DNA of 64,000 nt from Siphonodentalium dalli (Eukaryota; Mollusca; Scaphopoda; Gadilida; Siphonodentaliidae): the NCBI GenBank assembly GCA_032622095.1, contig CP136062.1:2976001-3040000 (forward strand), given 5' to 3'. A program made the position numbers and the translations under genes. Below are positions 13,466-26,100 of this stretch, in pieces. The notes under the pieces were generated by a model. That model ran no database searches. It was not told the DNA's origin and saw nothing but the letters and a program-made list of their open reading frames with translations. How positions within the stretch are numbered: the first letter of the stretch is position 1; every line of letters begins with the position of its first letter.

Positions 13466-14662
13466 TTTTATAATTTCAAACTGCTCCGATATCTTATAAT
13501 ATATCTAGATAGGGACGTGGCTATATGGGCTCAGTTTGGCGACGGGGTGTCCATCCTATAATTTCCATATGCACCCTTTGAACAAAAATATGCCTATAAA
13601 TTCCACATAACGATGGAATCGTGTATCAAGAGGAAAGTATTTTAATTTTTCTACGCTCATAACAAAACATAGTCAATATGACTAACATATGTTAGTCAAA
13701 CGTTTTTCCTCAGGATGACTAATCGACAATTTATGTTTGACACCCTATATAGACATTCTAGACAAGTTCTTAACGTTGTAACTTTCAATAAATTGGGTAA
13801 TTTCAGTAGTTACAAGGAACACATACTGCTACATCACATCCAAGCTGACACCCCATAAGGTTGACAATTTCTAAATATAGGCCATTTCCATCCAAACTTT
13901 TGACCAAAGGAGGTAAATATGCAAATGTTGGTCTAAAACAAAACATACCCCCTAATAAATTGTTGGAAAAAACAAAATAACAGAACAAGTTCAACCTATT
14001 GTTGTTGTAAAATTTCCAATTCATGTTGTTTCAGGTATCAAATTTCCAGCTGTTGAACGTGTTGATAAAATGTTTGGAGCGAGAAACATAACCCAACCCC
14101 TTGTCGCGACGTCCCTGTGGGTTGTACTTGAAATTTCCAGCTGACAAAATATGTTCACGAGGGGGTGAATCGATCCCTTGTCGCCACGTCCCTGCGTATC
14201 ATAGATATATATATATATTATATTATCCGGGTTAAGGGTGCGAAAACTGAAAAATTATGTTTCATAGTACTCGAACATTCTTTGTGATTGGAGATATTTG
14301 TAAATACAAAGAACACGTACTATTTGTGATTTATGTTTGTAATCGTATGTTCATAGTATTGGCGGAATGATAAATTGTTATTTCTTACAAACAATTGTAG
14401 ATTCTTACAAAGAAAAAGTTTCATAGTATTGACCCCTGGTCTTGCGACGCGGGAATGTCTGTTGTCACAAACGAAGGTTGGCAATTGAGCCAAAACGGTG
14501 TTGAAATACTTTCTGTCGACAACGCTGCTGGAGTTAACTTTGTTGACATCAATCTGTTCCAAGGATTGTTATGGTTGAGATTCGATGGTCTCACTAATGT
14601 TAAGTGTACTAACTCCGTAGTCGAGAAATTGATAAATAGGGGCACCGTTGTCAGTATTGGAA
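13466..14662. other. Left arm of Polinton, degraded repeats
   Basis: No gene recognised. Short motifs recur in opposite orientation: agggacgtggc near 13510, and its complement gccacgtccctg near 14184 and (variant) near 14105. The phrase tttcatagta occurs repeatedly between 14259 and 14435. These look like remnants of small inverted-repeat elements. A 75-codon open frame at 14455-14682 on the plus strand has protein-like composition but no recognisable family. Confidence 0.4.
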
Positions 14663-16054
14663 CTCATAAGCCACTCTTATAAGCAAGAACAGTAAGGGGG
14701 TGAGGCATATTGGATTAATTGAGTTCCGGTGTTGTGGTTTTAGCGCTACATGTACCTGGCACTAAACCGTGTAACCTGAAATTGATTAATCCAATACGCC
14801 CCCCACCCCCTCACTGATATCGCTTAAGGGTTTATTGTTGTGTGCTGAAAACTGTGATTGTGTGGATTGTTTTCTATTTTAAATAGATTATATATTTTTT
14901 CATATTCTATATTCATTGCGTAGATGTTTTTTTTCTAAAACCAATGTGATGAACACTTATTTTCTAACTCAAAAGCAGTGCTATAAGTCAAATCAGTGAG
15001 AGGGTTGGGTCGTTTTGGAAGAAAAAAAATGGATAGACATCTATTGTCATATACATTTGACAAACAGAAAAAAAACATGCTCTTTATTATAACAGTATTA
15101 TCCTTCACATTTACAGAAATGAGGTGAGGCTTTTTCAACGATTATATACTACGATATAACACCACCTCCTTCGTTACAGTTGGAAAAAGAGGACAATTTT
15201 CAACTCAAATCTCTTGATTTTTTTTATTTTACTTTAAAAACAAGTATTATTGTTTTGTGGTGACATACATCTATGTCATTGTGTAAATAGTCTTCTATAG
15301 AATTTTAATGTTTTTTTCTTTTGTTTGTGCCTACATCAAAAACCAGTGTGATGAACACATCATTTTTCTACCTCAAAAGCCAGTGTTATAAGCAATATCA
15401 GTAGGGGGGGGGTGATGAACACTCATATTTTCTACCTCAAAAGCCAGTGTTATAAGCGAGATCAGTGGGGGGGGGAGTATTGGATTAATAAAGTACCATG
15501 GTTTTAGTGATATCTGGCTTTTTTTTACCTCTAAAACCAGTGTGATGAATGCTCATATCATTTTTTCTACCTCATAAGCCAGTGTTATAAGCAAGATCAG
15601 TGAAACCATGGAACAGGAACACTTGATTAATCCAATACGCCCCCCCCCCCCCTTTTTTCACTTATCTCGCTTAGGGGTGTATTGTTGTGTGCTGAACACT
15701 GTGATTGTGTGCGTTATTTTCTATTTTTAAATAGAATATATATTTTTCATATTCTATATTCCATTGCAATATATGTTACAATCATATCATTTTCTACCTC
15801 ATAAGCCACTCTTATAAGCAAGAACAGTAAGGGGGTGAGGCATATTGGATTAATTGAGTTCCGGTGTTGTGGTTTTAGCGCTACATGTACCTGGCACTAA
15901 ACCGTGTAACCTGAAATTGATTAATCCAATACCCCCCCCACCCCCTCACTGATATCGCTTAAGGGTTTATTGTTGTGTGCTGAAAACTGTGATTGTGTGG
16001 ATTGTTTTCTATTTTAAATAGATTATATATTTTTTCATATTCTATATTCATTGC
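14663..16054. repeat. Direct-repeat cluster with two near-identical 257-bp copies
   Basis: Copy 1 (14663-14919) and copy 2 (15798-16054) are 1135 bp apart and differ at about one base. A third, diverged partial copy lies at about 15630-15775. Each full copy contains a short inverted pair, tattggattaat and attaatccaata, suggesting a small mobile unit. Between them, a phrase around ctcaaaagccagtgttataagc recurs three or four times (about 15360-15600), with C and G homopolymers of 7 to 13 bases. Confidence 0.85.
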
Positions 16055-16099
16055 AAAAAAATACATGTTCATCTCAGATTATTTCTCTCCTCAGTTTAT

Positions 16100-16855
16100 A
16101 AGTCTACTAGAAGGTGACCCGACTTCGTCCGGGCTATTCAAAAACCAAATTTCAAGTCGATTGCTCCACCCGTTTCCTAGATCTGGTCTGCGCATGCGCG
16201 AAGCTGGTGTCGCACGTGCTCGGCGACCCGATAAAATTCGTATCCGGGGCAAGATACATTCACATACCAAATTTCAAGTCGATAGCTACACCCGTTTCCG
16301 AGATATATAGCCCAATGTCATTTGCGGATACCTCGGCCGGTGATGAGTTAACGCGACACAGTCAAATGCATCGGCATGGTGAGAGTTAACGTAATCTAAC
16401 TTTATGACCTCTGACGACGTCATAGAAATTACGCATTGATTTTATCCCGATAAAAGCATCGGACCACTTGTACCTAATAATTGAGGCAGATAACTAAAAC
16501 GGATACATACATATTATATATCGTTGGAAAGAGGACACGCCACAGATTCTAACCGTGCAAATTATATGACTGGCAATTTATTATTCGCGCTATATCGAAT
16601 CGATTTGTGAGCACCGAACTGAAATATATTAGCGCAAAAACGGCGTAAAAACAGATTTGACCTCCGCACGTGAAAAGTTGACCTCGCACGGACAAATAAA
16701 TATGCCTATGTTCGTCTCCGGCCGAAAATACCCTAAAATACCAAATTTCATCGAAATTGGCTTAGTCGTTTTGGAGTCCATCGATTTCAAACACACACAC
16801 AAACAAACAAACACACACACAAACAAACAGATCTTTCAAAATATATAATAGATAA
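16100..16855 (+). mobile_element. RTE-type LINE or SINE 3' fragment (tentative)
   Basis: It contains the phrases gacttcgtccgggct (16129) and ccaaatttcatcgaaattgg (16741), followed by a CA/CAAA-rich tail (16790-16830). These phrases and this kind of tail are common at the 3' ends of invertebrate RTE retrotransposons and the SINEs they mobilise. An internal phrase, accaaatttcaagtcgat, occurs at about 16144 and 16267, so the fragment is composite or contains a tandem duplication. No reverse transcriptase frame remains. Confidence 0.5.
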
Positions 16856-17097
16856 GAAAGAAGAAGATTGTTAAACCTATCACCATATTGATAAACTTAT
16901 TGCATAAGGGGAGGACACAAATTCTAGAAATAAGATAAACTATTCAGTCTTCCAAGTGTTCACATTTTATTTACATAAAGAGCATACATGTATACCAGAC
17001 GGAGAAGGGGAATTATCTTGAAATGAGATAAACTTATCACTCTTCCAACAGTTAACTTTTTTATTTACATAAACCTTCTACAGTAATGCCCTAAGTA

Positions 17098-17271
17098 ATC
17101 GACCTCTTAACCAAAGCTGAATTATAGATAACTTTTCAGGATTTAGTCGGAAATATGCCTTGTTGCCATTCATCGGAAAGCTCTCGGCTTTCCGATGAAT
17201 GGCAACAAGCCATATTTCCGACTAAATCCTGAAAAGTTACCCATAATTCTGCTTTTGTTAAGAGATCGACT
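17098..17271. repeat. Long near-perfect palindrome (84-bp arms, 5-bp loop)
   Basis: 17098-17181 pairs with 17187-17271. The inner 60 bp of each arm match almost perfectly around the loop tctcg (17182-17186). Mismatches increase outward. This would form a long hairpin in single strands or RNA and looks like a foldback or MITE-type insertion. No duplication of target was recognised. Confidence 0.9.
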
Positions 17272-17329
17272 GTATACTAGGTGTATTTAATACTCAGGAG
17301 AAAGTATCAGGATACTGTTTTTTTTTTTA

Positions 17330-18090
17330 CACATATACTGTTATAAGTGTCTCAGGTATTTTTGTGATCAAAAGTGTTAGACTGAGAGGTGATTTACAAC
17401 AAAATAATACAAGATTCAGAATAAAGCCATATATATTTTAAATCCCATATTATTTTGTTGCAAGTCCCCTTCTTCAGCATTGTTAATTTGTATATTTTAA
17501 AACTGTTTAAACATTGTTTTTGTTTGTTTTTTACTATTATATTCTTACTACATGAAGATATTACTCTTATAAATGCCTCCAGTACTTTTGTGATCAAAGT
17601 GTTATACTGAGTGGTGAAATGCAACAAAAGATTTTTATTCAGCATACAAGTTACCCCCCTCCAAGGTTGTGCTGTAGACTATTTGATTTAGATAGATGAT
17701 GAGGTACATGTATAAGTAAGATACTATCACAATTTGTCCTTCCAGGATCTTATTCTACATAAAATGGTGTAAAAAGTTTATGCTATCACATTTTGCCCCC
17801 CCCCCCCCCTCCAGGATCTATTCCCCAGTTGTGGTGCAGATGATTTGATTTAAATAGATGAGGGGTATAAGTAAGCCACTATCATACTAAGTAGTTTATC
17901 CTTCCAGGATCTATTCTATATAAAATGGTGTAAAATTGTATTCTGAATCCTCTATTTACTTTGTTGCATTTCATCTTCAGATTTGTTGATTTTACATTTT
18001 ACAAATGTTGATTTTTGTACCACTATATATTCTACTAAATAAATATATGTATGCATATATACATTTTTCTATCTTTCTATCACAAGTTAA
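17330..18090. repeat. Degenerate tandem duplications
   Basis: The segment around 17341-17450 (phrases ttttgtgatcaaaa, gactgagaggtga, caacaaaa) recurs at about 17565-17640. The segment around 17640-17770 (tttgatttagatagatgatg, ccttccaggatct, cataaaatggtgtaaaa) recurs at about 17800-17945. A 15-base C run lies near 17800. No coding potential seen. Confidence 0.7.
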
Positions 18091-18092
18091 GA

Positions 18093-18218
18093 CGATACAC
18101 TGAATATTTATGAATCACCAACTCCATATTTTGACGCTCGTTAGTCCACCCCCCTCCCCAGTTGAATATTTGTCTTTAAATATGGAGGTTGGTGATTCCT
18201 AAATAATGAAATATATCG
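18093..18218. repeat. Imperfect inverted repeat, about 40-bp arms
   Basis: 18093-18132 pairs with 18177-18218, strongest over gaatcaccaactccatattt. The spacer is C-rich. The repeat lies about 200 bp beyond the 3' end of the polymerase gene and could be a small insertion or a transcript-end structure. Confidence 0.7.
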
Positions 18219-18418
18219 CTTTAAAGAGAAAATAACTATTAATAAATCACTCCATTAGCATACTGAGTGAACCTTATCCAATTATATCATATTCCTGTCT
18301 ACAACATGTCTCATACCATATATATACATCACTATTCATTATCATTTTGTAGGCATGATTCTGAAATGATTGTATAGTGATCGCTCAGTATGCCTATATC
18401 TTATAGACATGATATTAA

Positions 18419-20056
18419 TTAATTTGAATATTCATCTTCTTGTTCATGCTCTATTTTATAATGCCCATAAGCCAATGAATTCACTCCATTAGATAGGTAG
18501 TATCTTTTGTCACAGAATGTTGAAAGTGAAGTCTTGATGAAATGTGAACAAAAAAGTAGATGTTTCTTACTCGTAATTCGATTGAATGAATGTGTTTTTC
18601 TACTGCCCTCGAATAGACATTGTTCATATTCATCAAACTTCATTTCACTACTTGTTTTGTCAATTCCTTTTGCTCGCACTTTCTCTTGGTCTCCATATTT
18701 CAGAGCATACAATTTAGGTTTAAGGGCACAAAATTTCCAAATTGGAACTCCTGCAGTTTCATCCTTGAATTTTCCATAAACATTTTTATTGTTTGGATCA
18801 TAAATGGAGTGTGTTTGTGGATAATTACTTAGGTCAAACACATGCTTGTTCTTATCCATATCTTCATAGATGTCATGAGTGTTAATTTTCAAAATAAGAG
18901 AATCTGTGTCAGTATATAACAAATTACTGCGTTCACCGGGGTACATTTTCTTGATATAATTGTAATAGAAGTCTGCCATAATATACTTAGAGATATCCAA
19001 GACTGCAGCCCCAGCAAAAACTGTTTTTTTCAACACAAGTTTAATTTTAGAATACTGCACTGCTACAAGATCCTCGTTGAAAATTTCAAATCTTTTGAAT
19101 GAGGGTTTTGCAATGTATTTCCTCAGTTTACCCTCATCTGTAATAAGTTTCAGATTAACACGTTTCCTAACATTTTCGAGTAGACGTCCATAGACCGAGT
19201 TGGTCATCAATTTCCAGAAAGATTTTTCAAACTGACTGCTACATTTAATTCTTTGATTTATGTTGAAGTCAACATATTCCTTCAACCAACAACGCTGATT
19301 GAACTTAAGAATTCTATGAATCTTCATGACTTTCATCCCCAATTGTACATACAGTTTCAAAGTCATATAATGAACCACATATTTCTTTTTGGGGTACAAT
19401 GTTTGGATAAGTTTTTCAGTTGTATGATATGGTCTTGTACTATTGTGTTCCTTCCACAAATTTTGGCAGTAGGGCGATAGCTCTTCAAATTTTAACTTTC
19501 GTCTCTCGACTGCTAGCGGATAGTCATTGTGACTCTCATGCAAAGATTATGGATAATCAAGATCAACTTCCAGTACATATCCTATTTCATCATTTATTTT
19601 GGTTTCATCCAAGTTGAATTTTTCGATTTCAACTTCTGTTAGGAATTTAAATCCTTTGTAAGGTAATGGAAATGTCATGGCCTTCCCATAGAGCGAGTTT
19701 GCATCATATGCCATCACAAATGAGTGATTTGAAGAGGAGTCATAATCAGATACATATGGATTATTTGCTGCACCATATCTCTGATATGCACTACAAATAC
19801 CTCCTTTTATAGATTTTTCAAGAAATATATATTGAGTGATATCAGTCAATAATTCCAATTTCACTCCAGTTTTTCTCAACATGGCACTCCAACTAAGACC
19901 AGGCGCTGAATAAAAATGGAGGGGGTCCAAACTATGATGTTTGAGACATATATCTCTAAAGTTTTCAAACACACAAGCCAGTAGACATACATCGCTCTTC
20001 AAGTAAACATCATGATAATCTCCCAGATTTTCCATATTAAATTCGTTCCATACCTC
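18419..20056 (-). pseudogene. Polinton DNA polymerase B, C-terminal portion (broken)
   Basis: This is the palm and thumb part of the protein-primed family-B polymerase that copies the Polinton. In order, the minus strand shows an Exo III-like YHDVYLKSDV, motif A YDANSLYG, motif B KLMTNSVYG and motif C YTDTDS, then the family-typical C-terminal AYGHY segment. The catalytic aspartates are present. An in-frame TAA at 19544-19546 separates two frames (20131-19547 and 19543-18419) that are otherwise in phase. The part upstream is cut by the gypsy insertion: host sequence resumes at 20056 after the cttag duplication, and across the excised element the reading frame would be continuous. The final codon before the stop is intact and lies close to the left non-coding arm. 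Gene identity is certain. Function is lost as read. Confidence 0.93.
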
Positions 20057-20061
20057 CTTAG
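20057..20061. other. Gypsy target-site duplication, left copy (cttag)
   Basis: The five bases directly before the left LTR are repeated directly after the right LTR (29457-29461). They lie in the polymerase coding region. Confidence 0.93.
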
Positions 20062-20596
20062 TGTCCCGGTGTCTAGGGTTTAGATGTTGAATTGGCCGTG
20101 TCGGGAACATTGATAACAATAACTGGTTCATAGATCTTCATACTTTATATATATGTATAAGTCTTTCTCGATAAGCACAGTACATAGGCGGAAGAATAGA
20201 GGTATTGGTATAGTAGCAAGGTTGTCGGATAAGTCCAGCTCCCGCTTCAGAGCACGGGTAGTTATTCCCACCTCTGGTGTATCATGCCTCTTAAATAAGG
20301 TCCGAGATACATGATACACTTGGATATGACGTGTATAACTATATACTGTCTTATAGAATGATACTGGCTTTATCCACCCTAACTTATACAATGGTTGCTA
20401 CCAGTCATAACCACTTAAGAATGTGATCTTGTTAATGATGCGTGTGTGTTTCTACACTATATATAATCTGTCTTCTATGTATTGTGCTTATCTATACAAT
20501 TAACCCTAGCAGTTACAATCACTGGGGAAAGGAAGTTTATCCTAGATTCCAGGAACACATATAACAACACATAACTATCGTATGTACTATCGGACA
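20062..20596 (-). repeat. Gypsy 3' LTR (535 bp)
   Basis: It starts tgtcccggtg and ends atcggaca on the plus strand, and matches 28922-29456 at offset 8860 with no difference seen. On the element's own strand, a TATA-like run (catatatataaag) lies at about 20143-20155. An 87-codon open frame on the minus strand within it (20391-20128) is identical in both LTRs and probably non-coding. Confidence 0.95.
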
Positions 20597-20609
20597 GACT
20601 CCCCTCGCT
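20597..20609 (-). promoter_or_regulatory. Candidate polypurine tract
   Basis: On the minus strand, the 13 bases just before the 3' LTR read AGCGAGGGGAGTC. They are purine-rich and correctly placed for plus-strand priming. The tract is short and interrupted by pyrimidines, so the call is positional. Confidence 0.4.
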
Positions 20610-23128
20610 ACAGAAATTTGTAACTTCATGTAGTTACAAATTAAAAGTGTGGTAAAAGTCCGAGTGTACAGAAGATAGTTGGAATCTAGGATCTATAATC
20701 GCGAACGCGAACCTAAAAAAAATCAACACATGGATATTCATACATAAAAACTCAACAGCAAACGAAACGAGAGTTATTTATCCATGGCGAGTCTGGTTAA
20801 CAGTATGTCACTAGGTTACTGGATTAGCATCGAACAGTAAGTCACTGGAGCACTGGTTTATCAGCGAACAGTTTATTTATCCAAGAATGTCTTATAGAAG
20901 TTCTGGCTTGGCGGGTATACATGAGATATGTGTCCAATAGATAATCGGCAAACGATTCTATCCAAGGTCGGATAATCAACACCATGTAGAACACTGGTGT
21001 GTGAAGTAGAGAATAATCACACATGCAGGATACAGTTAATTGACAGCAACAATTAAGGATGATAAATGTTATTGTCCGTGCGGCGTGAGAATGTGTAGTA
21101 ACCGATATATTCATCAGTTGGGAAGGTATATGTAGCTTCACAGGATATCGTCTTTGACATCTCTGGTCTTAGTCAGCAAGCGACGTGGAGTCAATGACGT
21201 AACGTGTAATGATCGGTGTACATGTAACAGCAGTGTACAGTTGCGATCAAATGTCAATTCTTTTATGCCAATGTATATCAAACGTATAGTAACATCACAT
21301 CAGCGATAATCTGGCAGCATATGCGTCATTGAGGTAATCATCTAAGGAACTGTGACGATGTCAGCGGTGAGAAGACGACTGTATAGGAGACGTCGAACGA
21401 GGAAATGCAGCAACGAGTGTTCATTGTGGACAGTCGGTGGAATAGCTATGTCCGATAATCTTGTGAGGACAGTGTCATGAACGGTCGAAGATTAGCAGCG
21501 GTGTCGCTAGATGTGGTTGAACACCAATGTCTGGTCCGGTCTGCGTGTCTGGTATGTCAGCACGGTGTATATTGGATGGTCCATCGCGTGTGACGTCATT
21601 TGCCTGACTTACAGTACCAACCATTGATCGTGTTTGGCGAACCCATTTAGTTCGACATAAATGACACGAAGTCTAAATAATGTGTTTGTAAAAAGAACAC
21701 AATAAACCCACAATAGCTAATAAGCATCTTGAAACCAAAATATGTCCAAAGTACGAATCATGAAACAAAATCAGTGACTCGCCAATGCAATTTGCATTTT
21801 CATAAATTTTGAACCTGTTCGTAGAGCATTTCCATAAAATGTAAAGAAAAATGGTCATGCAATAAATGAGGGATATGAACATTAAGGGAATTGGGTTTAT
21901 GATCAATAAAATGTGATCGTAGGAATTAAAAAATATGTCTTGAATCATGACATTAAAGGGAACCGCTAGATATATGTATATCAGGCCATAAAATTTCATA
22001 AAAAATGTAATTGTCGCTGAAAACAATTGCTGTGCGATAACCAAACATGCCTGCCGCGACGATATTTATAATCAACAATCGTGTAATTATTTTGGTGTGA
22101 AATTATTGTTAAAATCGGGTGAATTAGCGTTCACCATTCCAGTAGAATTAGAACCAATCAGTAGATGATTGCGATTTCGTTAAACTATTCACAGCTATTT
22201 ATGAACAATCACGTGGTAATGAAATACCACATACATGTACTTCTCGGCTATCTATATCATATTATATTATATTGTCATATTTATCATTGTAAACTAAACT
22301 CAATATGCGGTTTACAGAGTGAATAAAATAGTATTATACTTGTGCTTGGTATAATCCATCGAACGACCATTCTTATATAATAACGCTTAGCATTCCATTA
22401 CCAACACCAGGGTGTATATCCCTATATATTACATGTCAAACCAGGAATCCGAGGGTTGCGCACCCATCGAATGCCGCGATACTTGTATTCATCTCAGCTG
22501 GGTAATGCTTTGTGTGCCCACAAATCGAATGCTAAGGATGCATGGTCAATGACGATTAATGATAATCTATTTGTATTAGTATTACGATTGAACGTTGTAC
22601 TGTATCTATAGGCAATTGGCAGCTCATCGCGGTGCTTACCGATACAATAACCTACATAACACGCATGTCAGCTGAGTTATGGACTCTATGCAATACTCAT
22701 GCTGGTCAGTTCAATTGTATGTGCAAATTTATCATATCAATAGCTTTACACGATATTCCTGGACTCGTTGTCCAGATACATAAATCAAGAAAACCTCATT
22801 CTTGGTATACAGAAAAGTTTGCATGTGTTGTCGGCACGTTATTTAAGCGTGCAGTGGCACAATGTTGGATATATTTATGTTATACACGCGTAGACTATGA
22901 ATATTAAGATTATGATTTAAATCATGTTTGTGATATTTAGTTCAATTGTTTATCATTTCTATTCCCTTGTTATACGGAAAGTGAACATTCAGGATTTTGT
23001 TATACATTGTTTGTTATTCCGTCAGGACTACAATATATAATGATTTACGGATGCATGACTGTTGCACATTTATACTGGTAAGTATGACTTTAATGGAATC
23101 CTGATATTAATTCTGTCGGACAAATTGT
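20610..23128 (-). other. Gypsy 3' internal region without recognised gene
   Basis: About 2.5 kb between the pol stop and the polypurine tract. The position would suit an envelope gene, but no signal peptide plus ectodomain plus anchor architecture is visible. The best minus-strand frames are 22044-21673 (123 codons, strongly hydrophobic with several possible membrane segments) and 21141-20842 (99 codons). A plus-strand frame of 91 codons lies at 22632-22907. None resembles a known family. Because the LTRs are identical, this sequence is probably a true part of a young element, not old decay. Confidence 0.55.
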
Positions 23129-26100
23129 CTATTTTGTTTCCCGTGTGCTTATAACACGAATGATATCATTCACGCCTGCTTGTGTAGATGCATCATATGA
23201 ACGCGAATTTAAATCGATATCCATGTCAGAAACAGTTGTTTGTACATATGGGTTTATGTTATCAGAGGCAACATTTTCAATTTCTTCAGTTTCGGCCGCA
23301 AAAGCATCTGAATTATTATTGTTTTGCTCATTTGCGCGCAATCTGTCTGCCCATTCCAATCGTGGTATTTCATCGTCGCTTGAAGAATTTTTCCGTCTCA
23401 ATTGTTTGCGTTTCATTAATTGCGCAAGTGGAATTTCGTCACTAGACGACCATTCTGATGACGCAGGTTGTTCTGGGTCTTCGTTAGAACTATTTACAAC
23501 AAATCGCTGTCTTCGCAATTGACGTATTGTATCTTTGGGAGGAATTTTCCATGCAGTGTCGGCTTTACGAATATTGTCGGCATGACAGCGGACTGTTCGG
23601 GCACTTAATTGATCTTTAATTAAGAATGAGACATTACTACGTTTTTCAATTATATTCCAATGACTTTGCCATGATAAACTCAGTTTACCCGTTTTTCGCC
23701 CCGATTTGTAATAAACTGGATCGCCTATTTCAAATGAAACCTCTTTCCGTTTTTCATTCTTTCTTTGTGTTCTGATTTGAGATCTTAAACGCGATAGAAC
23801 TAAACGAAAGTTTCGATGCTGTTCCTGTAAAGCGATAGATGTAAAGTCCTCGCCTACATATTTCAATCTGGGTTTTAGAATATTATCAAGACTTAAAGTG
23901 GGTTCCCTATGATATAATAAATAAAATGGACTGAATTTTGTTGTATCATTTACGTGAACACGCATTGCAAATAAGGCTTGTGACAAATACATGTCCCAAG
24001 TGTGTGTGTTTTGTAATACCAATTTTGATATAACAGAATTTAGTACGGCGTGCGATCTCTCGACACAGCCCTGCGAATTTGGATGGTAGGGGCTTGAGTA
24101 AATATGGTGGATGTTTAGTTCTTTGCACACCTGATCCATCTTTTTATTTTTGAACTCGGAGCCATTATCACTCATTAGATTTAAACAGCAGCTATGTCTG
24201 CTAATGACCTCATCTAAAAATATCATTATCACCGTATCGGCTCGTTTGTCGGGAATCGCAAATGCCTCGACATATTTAGTCAGACAACAAATAAAAGTTA
24301 AAATATATTTGTTATTGGACATTGTTGTTTCAAACGGTCCTTGTATGTCAGTGCTTATTGTCGCAAACGGAAATGGAGGGCGGTCCATCTCTTGTATTGG
24401 GGCCTTTTGTTGTGATAAATTCCTCATTTTACAAATCATGCAAGCTTGACAATAATTATGTATATCTCTATACATATTTGGCCAGTAATATTTAAGTTTT
24501 GCTGTTGCAAAAGTCTTAACTGTGGAAAAATGTCCTGCTAAGTCATGGTATTGTTTGAGTACAGCTTGTCGAATATTTGCGGGAATAAATAGGCGTATAT
24601 CTGGATCATCATCATGATTACTGATGAAATATAGCACATCTTTAATTACTATATATTTATCTGCTATTTGTCTGGGTGGTTTGGTGGAATTTAATTTTTG
24701 AACAATCTCTATTGCTTCGATATCGCGTTCTTGTTCAAATTGTATGTCAAACCCCTCTAACTGAATTGCTTCTTGATTTTCAGGTAGAATTTTGTCTATG
24801 CGACAATTTGCATATTGTTTTGTGTTTAATTTAGATGTGTCAATTATTTCAACATCCATTGGTACTTCTCGTTCAGGGCCGGTTACGTCGGACTGATCTG
24901 GCACCTCTGACATACCAGTTTGTAACTTTTCCGGTCGTGATAAATAATCTGCAAATATATTCTCTTTGCCGGGTATGTGGATTATCTGCGGCTTGTAGGC
25001 AGCTATGCACACAGCCCAACGTGCGACATTTTTATTGTCCATGGGAGCAGATAACATATGGGTTAATACCTTGTGGTCAGTCTTTATAATTAACGGAGAC
25101 CCGCTGATATAAAATTGAAGTTTCTTTATTGCCCAATAAATAGCAAAGCATTCCCGTTCTAATGTACTCCATGAACGAATTTGAGATTTATTCAGCCGTG
25201 CGGAAATAAAATGTATAGGATTTTCCGTATTCGATCTTGATATACACGGGTCACCTGGGTCACGTGACTGTGTAATCACTGCTGCAATAGCATGCGCGCT
25301 GGCATCAGTATACATGATGAATGGTTTATTTTTATCTGGATATGCGAGATATGTGGCTTCTGTTAAATCAGATTTCAATTTTTGAAATGCCTTATCACAT
25401 TCATCTGTCCATTCAAATTTTGTGTTTTTCTTTGTTAATTCTACCAAAGGTCCACAAATTTCACTAAATTTAGGAATAAATTTCCGGAACCACGAGAATG
25501 ATCCTATAACACTTCTCACTTGTTTCACATTTGTTGGCGGAGCTAAATTTTGAATTGCTTTCACTTTATGAGCATCTGGTCTAACACCATGTTGGTCAAC
25601 GATGTGCCCCAAAAATGAGCATTCTGTTTTAAAGAATGAACATTTCTTTAACTTTAATTTTACATTAAACTTCCTAAGGCGATCAAATACTTCTTGAAGA
25701 AGTCTTAAATGGGACTTCTTATCCACTGAGTACAAAATTAAATCGTCGACATAGGCGCGACATCCTTTAATCCCCTCCAACACACGATTCATGAGTTGAA
25801 GAAAAGCGCTAGAACTTCCAATGGCACCGAAGCAGGCGCGGTTAAACGAAAAATTCCCTCTAAAACACGTTACAGTTGCCTTACTTCGATCCGCGTGATG
25901 TATTGGAATGCAATTATATGCAGAAAAACAATCGAGAACTGTTATATATTTAACTCCCTTCATTTCGGCCAAGATATCCTCGATTTGATCGATTGGGAAG
26001 AATGTGGGTTTTGTGATAGCATTAAGTCTGCGAAGGTCGGCTATAAATCGATATGAATCATCTGATTTTCTTAGAACCATACACGGAAATGACCATTCAG

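Noticed and set aside
14455..14682. A 75-codon plus-strand frame with protein-like composition
   Set aside because: No family recognised, an antisense frame overlaps, and its end lies in a repeat. Kept only as a remark in the region entry.
14663..16054. The 257-bp direct repeats as LTRs of a small retrotransposon
   Set aside because: They do not begin TG and end CA, no primer site or coding region lies between, and a third partial copy sits inside.
20128..20391. An 87-codon frame identical to 28988-29251
   Set aside because: Both lie inside the LTRs. Identity comes from LTR duplication, not coding conservation.
20610..23128. An envelope gene in the gypsy element
   Set aside because: No open frame of suitable length and no envelope-like architecture. 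The hydrophobic 123-codon frame alone is not enough.
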